From Desulfobacterales bacterium (lineage in GTDB: Bacteria > Desulfobacterota > Desulfobacteria > Desulfobacterales > JAFDDL01), in assembly GCA_034003325.1 (NCBI GenBank), contig JAVEYW010000002.1, forward strand, positions 1-64,000: a DNA stretch of 64,000 nt, given 5' to 3'. Both the position numbers and the translations under genes were made by a program. Of the stretch, positions 16,611 through 25,055 are shown piece after piece (position 1 is the first letter of the stretch; each line of letters opens with the position of its first letter). Below the pieces are notes generated by a model, which was not told where the DNA came from, made no database searches, and was given only the letters and a program-made list of their open reading frames with translations.

Positions 16611-17855
16611 TCACACCACATCCATCGAACGCTGACTCTTTTTGGGCGCCGTTTCTTCCCTTTGAACGTCAGGCAGACCCGCTCGCAGGTATAATGCGGC
16701 AATCATATCGCTCAACAGAGGGATGAGATTTTTAAGGGTATGAACCTTTTTTAAATCCGCGGTCGCCATCGCACCTCGGGTCGCACCCCATGCGGCGGGA
16801 ACCGCCTCCAATGCAAGGGTAAGAACTGTAGCCACCCGATGCCGGGAAATACCCAGAACGCTCAAGGGGAAAAGCACCTGGGCCAAACCGCGAGTCAATT
16901 CCCCAGGCGAGGTGGTTCTCATCAGAAGGCAACTTGCAAAAAGCAGCAAGAGAATGCGAAAAGCGAAAAGCATTCCCAAATGAAGTCCGCTGGCCGTTAT
17001 TTTCAACGCACCGATGGTGGCGATGACATCCGTGCCCGAATCAAAACAGACCGGCAGCAAAAAGGCCATTGCAAGGAGCATGGCATACCGTTTAATCTGC
17101 GAAAACAAATCGTTCAACGACAGCTGCGAAACCGCCGCCAAAAACACCATGGCCATAAAAACAGCCAGATACGCACGCACATCGCAGATGACAAAAAAGC
17201 ATACGGCCAGTACAAATATGGCCGAAAGCTTGCCCGATGCCGGCATCCGGTGAAGAAAAGAGGTGCTGTGTTGATACGGCCGCATGAAGGATGGGCGCGT
17301 CTTCTCCGTTGGGTTCTCGCCGATGCTGCAGGCGTCCCCTTTTACAACGCGACGGCAGACACCCCCGGTGACAACACCGACCACCCACCCTGTCGCCACC
17401 GCGCCGATGCTCAGCCAGGGGAAAAAAACAAAAATACCGCCGTGCTTTACAAGCAAAAAATAAGCAAGGGAGAGCTGAACCATGTTATGGGTAAATGCGC
17501 CAAGAATGCTGATACCCACCACACTTAACCTGAAATATCGGTGGGTTCCGGAAAGCCAGTAGAAAAACCCCATCACCGCGGTACTGACCACCGCACCGGA
17601 AAAGCTCAAAATAAACGTCGGCGACATAAATGAGCCCATGATAAATGCGCTGAGAACGGTCCGAAGCAGGGCCACTTCCATGGCAGGGCCAAAACCGAGA
17701 AGAATCATGGCCGTCAGGGTCATCATGTTGGCCAAGCCAAGCCGAAGGCCCGGAACCGGATGCGGAATAAAGGATTCGGCAATCTGAAGCACGCATGCAA
17801 GTGCCACCAGAATCGCGATTTGAGACAGTTTCCGGTCTGTTTGACTTTCCGCCAT
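16611..17855 (-). CDS. Gx transporter / EcfT-like fusion membrane protein
   Basis: A 414-residue two-part membrane protein. Residues ~1-175 match the Gx transporter family (older name heptaprenyl diphosphate synthase component I): PGLRLGLANMMTLTAMILLG and HNMVQLSLAYFLL, about five or six helices. Residues ~200-400 resemble the CbiQ/EcfT transmembrane component: RAYLAVFMAMVFLAA, MRTTSPGELTRGLAQVLFPL and a degenerate coupling motif near TRGAMATADLK. No ABC ATPase gene is nearby. In Gram-positive flavin-based electron-transfer loci a Gx protein (EetB, from memory) sits beside a NusG-II protein, as here. ATG 17855 is chosen; GTG starts lie just upstream. Confidence 0.8.
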   Translation of the reverse strand: MAESQTDRKLSQIAILVALACVLQIAESFIPHPVPGLRLGLANMMTLTAMILLGFGPAMEVALLRTVLSAFIMGSFMSPTFILSFSGAVVSTAVMGFFYWLSGTHRYFRLSVVGISILGAFTHNMVQLSLAYFLLVKHGGIFVFFPWLSIGAVATGWVVGVVTGGVCRRVVKGDACSIGENPTEKTRPSFMRPYQHSTSFLHRMPASGKLSAIFVLAVCFFVICDVRAYLAVFMAMVFLAAVSQLSLNDLFSQIKRYAMLLAMAFLLPVCFDSGTDVIATIGALKITASGLHLGMLFAFRILLLLFASCLLMRTTSPGELTRGLAQVLFPLSVLGISRHRVATVLTLALEAVPAAWGATRGAMATADLKKVHTLKNLIPLLSDMIAALYLRAGLPDVQREETAPKKSQRSMDVV

Positions 17856-17878
17856 AAACACCACGCTGATCTAATCTT

Positions 17879-18289
17879 TCAGAAAACCACGGCATCAACT
17901 ACCGGCACCGCGCCGGCAGCGACTTCAATAACGATTCTATTCGGCACACACACGATCGTTTCGCCGGCAAGCCGGACCCAGCCGGCATGAACACACATTT
18001 GCCGGTGGCAATCGGACTGTTTGATTCTTATTTTTCCGCCTTCGACAGCGATCACCATCTTTTTACCCGGCAATACAATATCCATATCTTTCCTAAGGTC
18101 TATCCGTTGCTGTTCCCGGCCGTCGCAATAAACGATGGCCTCGGCACTGATGGCGGGGGGAGATGCCCGGAGCAGTTTCGTTTTGACAATGATGTTCGTT
18201 GAAAGAAACAAAACGGCGCAGATGAGCACAATGTCCAGCACGGTCATTTTGTTCAATTCAATCCGAAAACGGGTGGCAGCGATTGGCAA
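17879..18289 (-). CDS. Membrane-anchored NusG-domain-II protein (EetA-like)
   Basis: About 136 residues: one N-terminal membrane helix (MTVLDIVLICAVLFLS) followed by a NusG domain II with the family signature SDCHRQMCVHAGWV and ETIVCVPNRIVIEV. Despite the name, such proteins are membrane-anchored and not transcription factors; from memory a homologue (EetA) is part of flavin-based electron transfer in Listeria. The start is uncertain: TTG 18289 has GAGAGG 5 nt upstream and begins 15 bp after the cytochrome b gene, while ATG 18247 lacks a good site. The Cys pair could bind metal or form a disulfide. Confidence 0.82.
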   Translation of the reverse strand: MPIAATRFRIELNKMTVLDIVLICAVLFLSTNIIVKTKLLRASPPAISAEAIVYCDGREQQRIDLRKDMDIVLPGKKMVIAVEGGKIRIKQSDCHRQMCVHAGWVRLAGETIVCVPNRIVIEVAAGAVPVVDAVVF

Positions 18290-18303
18290 AGAGACCTCTC
18301 TTT

Positions 18304-19122
18304 TCAGTGAAAACTCACAAATCGACTGTATATAATACCGTTTACAAGCAGATAAATGCCAACACACAGCGCGGCATATCCAAACATGAAATAGGCAATC
18401 CTGAACCAGCGGGCAGGGACGTTTGATCGCAACTGCTGTAATTGCCCGTCGTTTTCCAGGCGCGCCACCCATACTGGCTTTTCCTCCTGAAGTTCTTCCA
18501 GCGGCACGCTTCCCGAAAACATCGCTTCATTCATGGGAAAGCTGAAGGGGCGCAAATGGCCGATAAAAAAATGCACGATAAAAATATAGGACACCGCCAA
18601 AACCGCTTCCGCCCGATGGAGCAGTGCGGCAATATTGAGAAACCACCCCGGAAATACCTGGCTTGTCATCAGCGGGTAAGCCGTCATCAACCCGGTGATG
18701 GCCAGAAGCGGCATTCCCCAGTAAACCGCCCAGTAGTCAAACTTTTCCCAATAGGTCCAACGGTCAAACCGGGGCGGAGGTCTTAGACCGAAGAAATAGA
18801 GCACCTGCTGCGTGATGTTCCGGGCATCGTTTAGATTCGGCATCAAAGAATCGGGGCCGAATACACTTTCCGAAAAATTACGCCACCGAATCCTTGCCAG
18901 AATATAAAAGGTATGAATCACGAAACCGATGATCATCACCATCCCTACCCAAATGTGTAGCGTGGTCGCCGCCTTATATCCCCCCCAAAAGGCTATCAAC
19001 CGCTCTCCCCAATGGGTTGAGACAAACACCCGGCTGAATCCGGTGGCCGTCTGGATAAGAAAAGTCACAATCAGAAAAAAATGAAAGCACCTTTCCAGGC
19101 TGTTGAATCGCTTAATGCGCAT
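18304..19122 (-). CDS. Cytochrome b (FdhI/b561-like) membrane subunit
   Basis: A 272-residue integral membrane protein with at least four helices and histidines placed like di-heme cytochrome b subunits of formate dehydrogenase/hydrogenase type: His14 (FHFFLIV), LHIWVGMV, IHTFYIL and VHFFIGHLRPF. Expected to take electrons from menaquinol (or give them) and pass them to the triheme cytochrome encoded just upstream. I use ATG 19122 with GGAAGG 5 nt upstream, which overlaps the end of the triheme gene by 11 bp; ATG 19137 is possible. A final C-terminal hydrophobic helix (about 240-262) is additional to the four-helix core. Confidence 0.87.
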   Translation of the reverse strand: MRIKRFNSLERCFHFFLIVTFLIQTATGFSRVFVSTHWGERLIAFWGGYKAATTLHIWVGMVMIIGFVIHTFYILARIRWRNFSESVFGPDSLMPNLNDARNITQQVLYFFGLRPPPRFDRWTYWEKFDYWAVYWGMPLLAITGLMTAYPLMTSQVFPGWFLNIAALLHRAEAVLAVSYIFIVHFFIGHLRPFSFPMNEAMFSGSVPLEELQEEKPVWVARLENDGQLQQLRSNVPARWFRIAYFMFGYAALCVGIYLLVNGIIYSRFVSFH

Positions 19123-19816
19123 GATGCCTTCCGCCATTTTTATGCCATCGTTTTGAAATCAGTTCTCGAAGACCGATCAACAGCGCGTGCGGCACGGCAA
19201 CGGCCAGTGTGCCCACCAACAAAATCAACATAAACCAATAGGTATAGTGAAGCGCCGGAAATTCCTTTCTGGCAACCGCCGTTCCCGCGAGGGGTTCATG
19301 CACCACGTAGGAGGCAAATGAGGCATTGGCCCCTTCGTGGCATTTGGCACAGACATAGGAATGTCTGCGGATCGGGTTCATGGGAGCGTAACTGTATTGG
19401 GTGCCGGCGATGGGTTCCCCGCCATGACACTGCCGACAGGTCAGGTTTGCCCGGACGGTGTGTATTCCAAGGGTTTGTTCCGGATGGCAATAGGCACATC
19501 GCAACGCTTCGTAGAATTTGATTCCCAAGTGGGCATCATATAGCCGGGTCCGAATCCGCACCTGGGGTGTCAGCTTCGGGCTGTAGGGTAACAGTCCCTC
19601 CTTGACACCGGGAACCGAAATGAGGGGTCGGTTGTGCCTCGGCGCCGCCTCGTATTCCTCATAATAGCCGGTGCTGACCTCATGATCCCGATATCTGCGA
19701 AACGCGGAAGCCACTTCCTCCTGGGCAAAAGCGGGTAAAGAAAACAGACCCAAATGCAACACTATCAGCCCGGCGGCCCATGAGAATGCATTTGCCTTGA
19801 ATGCTCTAATCGACAT
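19112..19816 (-). CDS. Membrane-anchored triheme c-type cytochrome
   Basis: A 234-residue protein: signal peptide ending PAFAQE, a periplasmic region with three CXXCH sites (CAYCH, CRQCH, CAKCH) and a C-terminal membrane helix (TYWFMLILLVGTLAVAVPHALL). The AAGGTG site supports ATG 19816 over a GTG inside it. It is followed with overlap by the cytochrome b gene, so the pair probably forms a quinol-linked membrane module comparable in layout to a cytochrome b plus c3-type anchor. No fourth standard heme site was found. Confidence 0.85.
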   Translation of the reverse strand: MSIRAFKANAFSWAAGLIVLHLGLFSLPAFAQEEVASAFRRYRDHEVSTGYYEEYEAAPRHNRPLISVPGVKEGLLPYSPKLTPQVRIRTRLYDAHLGIKFYEALRCAYCHPEQTLGIHTVRANLTCRQCHGGEPIAGTQYSYAPMNPIRRHSYVCAKCHEGANASFASYVVHEPLAGTAVARKEFPALHYTYWFMLILLVGTLAVAVPHALLIGLRELISKRWHKNGGRHHAH

Positions 19817-19853
19817 CAGGTACACCTTGCCTGTCAGGATCGGTTTTTTCAGG

Positions 19854-21083
19854 TTACCATTCGTCCATGGACCCCGGGAACGCTTTTTCCTGAAGCGTTT
19901 TCAGGACGGCATCCTTATGCTTATGACAACTGGTGCAGGAGTTGGGTACTTCCGGGTTGTCAATGGTGTCTTTCGGAAGCAGGGCCATAAACACATGGCT
20001 GTGGTTATCTCCGGATTCCGTGCTTTTCACCACACGCGGCATATGGCAGCCCACGCAATTGGCAAAGGAGTGAATGGCATGCCCGGTGGTCTTGTTCAGA
20101 ATCTGGTGGCACTCGAAACATTGCTGGGAGCCGGCCCCCACCGTCTGGGAGCGGGTAATCGACATTCCGAGCTGATGCACGTAATGGCAGGAAGTACATG
20201 CCACCCCTTCCCGGAAATGCTGGGAGACCTGCCAGTCGTTATACTGCTGATGATGTCCCACCGTGAAATGTCCCGCATAGGTTTGCTTGACGTCACCTTT
20301 TTCAATAAACGGCATTTTATAGTAAACCGATAGGGCTTGCCCGGGCTGATAACCCACCGCCCAGCTGGCGTCCTTATTCATTGTGGACTCGCCTTTCCCA
20401 TGGCAGGAGCCACATATCTGCACCGAAACCCCCATGGTGAGCTTGGCTGGATTGATAATGGTTCGGCGCTTGTCAAAAACAGCCGTCTTGGGTAGGGCCG
20501 CATGCCAAGAGCCCATGCCGTGGCATGCCTCACAAGCCACGCCGAGCTCAATATAACGCTTCGATTCGAGATCAACACCGGTGGCATGGCATCCGCCGCA
20601 CAAGTTCAGCCACGGCCGCTGATCCCAGTCCTCTTCATGATAATTGAGCCACCGATGGGTCTGCGCATCATGCTGAACCGGAGCGATATAAAGGGTTTCA
20701 TTTTTTTCAACAATATATCGCTGGGTCCACTGGGTGCCAATGGTAATTTTGATATCCTCTATTTTCGGGATATAAATCTTATCTACCGGAACCTTCAAAT
20801 CGTCCTTCAGCAATGCCAGATCCGCCCGGATATCGGCTTCATTGATTGGGGCGATAATGACATCCCGATTCTTCTGCGCATCCTGGGCCATTCGGCTGTG
20901 AAGGGTCATCTTCCAGGAATCGTAGTGCTCCAGATGGCACATCTTGCAGGTGTCGGAGCCCACATAGGTTTTCGGCTGAGCCATTACCGCTTCTATATCG
21001 ACGGGGTGTTCTCCGCCGCAAGCCGCAATGAACAACCAAAACAACATCTCCACAAAAGCCACAACCCGGCCTGTACCCTTCAT
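19854..21083 (-). CDS. Octaheme c-type cytochrome lipoprotein
   Basis: A 409-residue secreted protein with lipobox IAAC (Cys22) and eight CXXCH sites: CKMCH, CGGCH, CEACH, CGSCH, CTSCH, CFECH, CVGCH and CTSCH. Spacing resembles cytochrome c554/c3-like multiheme electron carriers; no atypical CXXCK site and no catalytic motif of nitrite or hydroxylamine enzymes is visible, so electron transfer is the likely job. ATG 21083 has AAGGAGA 7 nt upstream; the longer frame to 21176 is not supported. It is the first gene of the locus and would link the inner-membrane cytochromes to the outer membrane. Confidence 0.9.
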   Translation of the reverse strand: MKGTGRVVAFVEMLFWLFIAACGGEHPVDIEAVMAQPKTYVGSDTCKMCHLEHYDSWKMTLHSRMAQDAQKNRDVIIAPINEADIRADLALLKDDLKVPVDKIYIPKIEDIKITIGTQWTQRYIVEKNETLYIAPVQHDAQTHRWLNYHEEDWDQRPWLNLCGGCHATGVDLESKRYIELGVACEACHGMGSWHAALPKTAVFDKRRTIINPAKLTMGVSVQICGSCHGKGESTMNKDASWAVGYQPGQALSVYYKMPFIEKGDVKQTYAGHFTVGHHQQYNDWQVSQHFREGVACTSCHYVHQLGMSITRSQTVGAGSQQCFECHQILNKTTGHAIHSFANCVGCHMPRVVKSTESGDNHSHVFMALLPKDTIDNPEVPNSCTSCHKHKDAVLKTLQEKAFPGSMDEW

Positions 21084-21231
21084 GCTGGTCTCCTTGGTTT
21101 CGATGTGGATAAAAGAGAGCAAATGCCATTCTTGATTCTGATACAGCAGGCACTTTGAAATCGCCTCTAAAAACATGGCTTATTTGTAACCCATGGCAAA
21201 GGGAAAGTGGCGTGTCAATAAATAATTTTAT

Positions 21232-21248
21232 AACTATTTTGAATAGTT
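21232..21248. promoter_or_regulatory. Palindrome upstream of electron-transfer locus
   Basis: A perfect 7+3+7 palindrome AACTATTTTGAATAGTT lies about 150 bp before the octaheme gene in AT-rich DNA. The form fits a dimeric regulator site; it does not match the FNR consensus TTGATN4ATCAA. A TTGACA on the minus strand lies next to it (21213-21218) but lacks a convincing -10. The 318-bp gap between 21083 and 21402 holds nothing else that I recognise. Confidence 0.45.
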
Positions 21249-21401
21249 GATAATTTGAAGTTGAAAAATTTGAAATGATTTTCGGCGTGATACAAGGGGA
21301 ATCATATGGAAACGGTTGAGCAGGTTCTCACCGTGGCAGGCTGATTCACCTTACTTTTTTATAGCACCTCTTCCAGCGAAACCAGAAAGGTGGGGGCGGC
21401 A

Positions 21402-22265
21402 TTACAACCGCAGCAACACGATGGAGATTATCGTCAAAAAAAGGCCCACCACCCCGGCGGGGTTGATTTTTTCCCGGTAGATAATCGCGGATAACAGAAT
21501 GGAAATTACAAAATGCAGGCCCACGATCGTTGCAATAAGAGAAAGCGGGCCGGTTTCCAGCGCCACCAGAAAGGCGTAAAACCCGGCAAAATTAAAAAAG
21601 CCCATCAGGATTCCGATGATAACGGCCTCTTTTAAACGAGCGTCATGCGGCTTTCCGGACGGCAAGGTTTTATTGATCCACAGTGAGCCCACCATTCCCA
21701 TCAGATAGGACAGGGCCATAAAAGCGAGCTTGTCCGTGTGCATGGCCGCGAATTTAGAAGAAACACTGGCCGCCGCGCCGCCGATCAGCGCCAAACCCAC
21801 AAACCAAATGCCCCGCCGCCGCCGTTCACCGGCGCCGGCATCGTGATGCATCTGTCTTGCCAAAATCATCATGGCAATGACGGCAAGCAAAAGGCCCGCG
21901 CTTTGCATCGGCGTTATTCGGTCCTTAAAATACAGCATCGAAAAAATCACCACCACCACCACATTCAACTGAATAATTGTATAGGTGATGCTGGCCGAAA
22001 CATACTTTAAGGCTTCGATGTGGGCCACCGTCGCCAGCAAAAACGCGGCGCTGTTTAGAAAGGCGATCGTCACCAGCGACAGGAACTGTTGCTCCTGGCG
22101 CTGCCCCGCCAAAAAAAGCCCGCCACTCAACAGCGTCACCGTCAGCATAAAAGAAAACGTAACCCATGCGGTGGAACACTGTTTTTCAGCCGCCACCTTA
22201 TAGAAAAACCGCTGCACCCCCAGGAGAAGCAACGCAGCAATGGAATAGATATACCAGGAGGTCAT
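21402..22265 (-). CDS. EamA/DMT-family transporter
   Basis: A 287-residue inner-membrane protein with about ten helices arranged as two EamA repeats, ending in IIYREKINPAGVVGLFLTI, typical of drug/metabolite transporters. It begins with a hydrophobic helix after MTSWYIYS. Substrate unknown. AGGCG lies upstream of ATG 22265. It stands alone between the cytochrome locus and the divergent nadK gene. Confidence 0.87.
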   Translation of the reverse strand: MTSWYIYSIAALLLLGVQRFFYKVAAEKQCSTAWVTFSFMLTVTLLSGGLFLAGQRQEQQFLSLVTIAFLNSAAFLLATVAHIEALKYVSASITYTIIQLNVVVVVIFSMLYFKDRITPMQSAGLLLAVIAMMILARQMHHDAGAGERRRRGIWFVGLALIGGAAASVSSKFAAMHTDKLAFMALSYLMGMVGSLWINKTLPSGKPHDARLKEAVIIGILMGFFNFAGFYAFLVALETGPLSLIATIVGLHFVISILLSAIIYREKINPAGVVGLFLTIISIVLLRL

Positions 22266-22559
22266 AATTTCGCCTTTGTTCGGGGGTTATTACGAAAATA
22301 CCGGCTGTTAACATTATTCGTCCATCAGGCACAACCAAGTAGCGCGGATTTTCTTGTAATAGACACCTGTTTTTGAAAGTATCAATACCAATCTATGTCT
22401 GAACGCCAACATACGGCCTTCCGGCGCTCACGCGTTGCAAGGGCTTTTTTGTGTGGCCGGTTGTATACAGCCCAAAACTTCTTGCCGTTTCAGTAAGATG
22501 GATGTATGACAGTCCTGAATTTCATCCTTTGGTGAGATTTGGGAAAGGAGTTATATACC

Positions 22560-23417
22560 ATGCCGAAAAAAATAGGCATTGTTGTTAAATCAGACGACAA
22601 GGCGGAGGAAAAGGCCGATGCCCTTGAGGCATGGCTCAAGGCACGGCAGGTGGAAGTGACCCGAAAGGCAGTGTATACCCCAACGCGCCGGTTTTCAAAC
22701 AGAAAAATGCCGTCCGCACCGCCGGACTTATGCTGTGTTTTCGTGTTGGGAGGTGACGGCACCTTTTTAAGTGCCGTGCGATGGATCGGAGATCAGAATA
22801 TTCCCATCATCGGCATCAAGTTCGGAGAAGTCGGGTTTCTGGCCGAAATTTCCGAGGAGCGCCTTTTTTCGGCGGCCGAGCATATTCTCAATGGGGAACT
22901 TACAACCGAACCCCGCATGCGGCTGTTGGTCAACGTCCTGCGCAAAGAAGAGGAAATCGCTCGCGAAACGGTTTTAAATGACGTGGTCATCAACAAGGGG
23001 GCGCTGGCCAGGCTGGCCACCATGCAAACCTCCATCAATGACGGGTACTTGACCACCTACCGGGCAGACGGGCTGATTGTGGCCACGCCCACCGGTTCCA
23101 CTGCTTATTCCCTGGCAGCGGGCGGACCGATCATTCATCCGGGGGTTGCCGGTATCATTTTGGCGCCCATCTGCCCCTTTACCCTTACCAACCGCCCGCT
23201 GATTGTTCCGGATACCGTGGTTATCAAAATTGAACTGGGTAAAAAGGCAGCCAATATCATGTTGACATTTGATGGTCAGGCCGGTCTTGAAATAGATGAT
23301 CAGGACACCATTTTTGTTCGAAAAAGCCCCCATCCCATTCAAATGATCACCATGCCCGGGCAAAACTATTTTGATGTTCTCAAGGCCAAGCTCAACTGGA
23401 GCGGTTATCGCGTGTAA
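22560..23417 (+). CDS. nadK: NAD kinase
   Basis: A 285-residue cytoplasmic enzyme that phosphorylates NAD to NADP. Signature [11 protein letters not shown] at 64-74 (catalytic Asp66), a conserved [29 protein letters not shown] and a late [12 protein letters not shown] 22560 follows AAAGGAG. An envelope-protein gene begins 22 bp downstream, so it probably heads a short operon with the SpoIID-like protein. The 294-bp upstream gap contains no recognisable feature. Confidence 0.95.
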   Translation: MPKKIGIVVKSDDKAEEKADALEAWLKARQVEVTRKAVYTPTRRFSNRKMPSAPPDLCCVFVLGGDGTFLSAVRWIGDQNIPIIGIKFGEVGFLAEISEERLFSAAEHILNGELTTEPRMRLLVNVLRKEEEIARETVLNDVVINKGALARLATMQTSINDGYLTTYRADGLIVATPTGSTAYSLAAGGPIIHPGVAGIILAPICPFTLTNRPLIVPDTVVIKIELGKKAANIMLTFDGQAGLEIDDQDTIFVRKSPHPIQMITMPGQNYFDVLKAKLNWSGYRV

Positions 23418-23439
23418 CCGCGAGCCGGAGTAACAAAAG

Positions 23440-25005
23440 ATGTCCCAAATGCAACGAGGCGCGTTCGGAATCATTTTATTTTTGTTGGGGGGCTTGTTTT
23501 CGATTCGCCCCTCCGCCGCGATGAACGCCGATTCATTTGACAGGGCTGCCGACCTGTTGCGAAAAGGGCAATACACCGACGCACTGGACCTGTACCAAAC
23601 CTTAGCAGACAACGCGGACACTCCAAATATGACGGCGCAGGCATTGCTGCTCAAAGCCACGGCCATAGGCTTGTATCTCAATCAACCCGATTCGGCGTTG
23701 AGCCTGCTGAGAAAAATCAGAGCCGATTACCCCGACAGCCCTGCCGCGGCGGATGCCCTTTTTCATGAGGGAATGATGTTATATGAACAGCAACACTATC
23801 GAGCCGCGCATAATACCTTTTCCCTGTATATGGATCAATATCCGAAAGGATTCAGGCATGCTTCGGCGCAATCCTGGAAAGCGCATGCCGGCAAACAAGC
23901 CGAAGGGAAGGTGACGTCCATCGGCCCATCCCTGAGTGACTTCACACCGGACACGGAAATCCGTGTCTTAATGACGGAAAGCGCCCGCCAGGTTCATATC
24001 GATGCATCCAGCCGGATTCTGATTCAAGACGCGTTCACCGGAAAGGAACTATACCGGGGCGCAGGGCCGATCAATGTGACGCATCAAAATGGAAAGTTGG
24101 CACTCAACCATCGCCCGTCGGCGTCTCTGCAATGCCGCGTTGAAACCAACGGATCGACGCTCTCCCTCAACGGCACCCGCCTGCGCGGCTTTTTAATGGT
24201 CTCTCTTGAGCCGAATGGCATGCAAGTCATTAACCATCTTCCCCTTGAACACTACCTCTACGGCATTATTCCCAAAGAAATGCCGAGCGGCTGGCCCCAT
24301 GACGCCTTAAAAGCGCAAGCCGTTGCATCCAGAACCTACGCCTTATATATTACGAGCAAAAACCGGCTGATGCCCTATGATGTCAAAGCCTCCACCGCCT
24401 CCCAGGTGTATGGGGGGTATGCGGTGGAGACAACAAGCACCAATGCAGCCGTGAACGCCACCCGGGGGCAGGTATTAACCCATAACGATCAATTGATTAT
24501 CGCTTTTTTTCACGCCAACAGCGCCGGGCACACGGAAGATGCCCATCATGTGTGGCAGGTGGAAATACCTTACCTCAAAGCGGTCCCGGATCAGTTTAGC
24601 AGCAACTTGCCCAACAGCGGTTGGGAATACTATCTTCCCTATACCACGGCGTCCAGCAGGTTAAACCAAGCCGGGCTGAATATCGGTAAAATTTCCGCCA
24701 TCAGCAGTTGTGAATATTCTCCCACCGGCAGGGTGCTTAGAATTGCGGTTCACGCGAATAACGGCAACACCTCTCTTTCCGCCAACCATTTTCGATGCCT
24801 TCTGGACGAAAAACAGATAAAAAGCACCTATTTTAAGATTATTTCGGGGCCTTCCGGTATCCTGCTGAAAGGGGAGGGTTATGGTCATGGCGTGGGAATG
24901 AGCCAATGGGGCGCAAATCGGATGGCCGCTGCGGGTTATTCGCACCTTGACATATTGAAGCATTATTATCCGGGCGTTGCGTTGGCAACGCTGGGCAACA
25001 TCTGA
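23440..25005 (+). CDS. SpoIID/LytB-domain exported protein with TPR-like N-terminus
   Basis: A 521-residue protein: signal peptide (hydrophobic 9-26, ending PSAAMN), TPR-like helical repeats at about 28-135 (RAADLLRKGQYTDALDLY, DALFHEGMMLYEQQHY), then a SpoIID/LytB domain with LPLEHYLYGIIPKEMPSGWP, LKAQAVASRTYALY and GEGYGHGVGMSQWGA. In spore formers SpoIID is a peptidoglycan lytic transglycosylase; in Gram-negatives it may act in wall remodelling. The GEGYGHGVGMSQ motif, including its conserved residues, is intact. ATG 23440 follows GGAG. The next two genes also encode exported proteins. Confidence 0.86.
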   Translation: MSQMQRGAFGIILFLLGGLFSIRPSAAMNADSFDRAADLLRKGQYTDALDLYQTLADNADTPNMTAQALLLKATAIGLYLNQPDSALSLLRKIRADYPDSPAAADALFHEGMMLYEQQHYRAAHNTFSLYMDQYPKGFRHASAQSWKAHAGKQAEGKVTSIGPSLSDFTPDTEIRVLMTESARQVHIDASSRILIQDAFTGKELYRGAGPINVTHQNGKLALNHRPSASLQCRVETNGSTLSLNGTRLRGFLMVSLEPNGMQVINHLPLEHYLYGIIPKEMPSGWPHDALKAQAVASRTYALYITSKNRLMPYDVKASTASQVYGGYAVETTSTNAAVNATRGQVLTHNDQLIIAFFHANSAGHTEDAHHVWQVEIPYLKAVPDQFSSNLPNSGWEYYLPYTTASSRLNQAGLNIGKISAISSCEYSPTGRVLRIAVHANNGNTSLSANHFRCLLDEKQIKSTYFKIISGPSGILLKGEGYGHGVGMSQWGANRMAAAGYSHLDILKHYYPGVALATLGNI

Positions 25006-25055
25006 GTTCGTTTTGGATGCGGCCAGCTTGCTGACTACTTGAATAAGGAGGCATT

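Noticed and set aside
16839..17528. Plus-strand ORF of 229 residues
   Set aside because: Antisense to the Gx/EcfT gene; Lys/Gln-rich sequence without a signal or family match.
19854..21083. Octaheme nitrite or hydroxylamine enzyme
   Set aside because: All eight sites are ordinary CXXCH, with no CXXCK catalytic heme or conserved Tyr crosslink region evident.
22266..22559. tRNA gene or small RNA before nadK
   Set aside because: No cloverleaf, CCA end or strong hairpin could be seen in the region.
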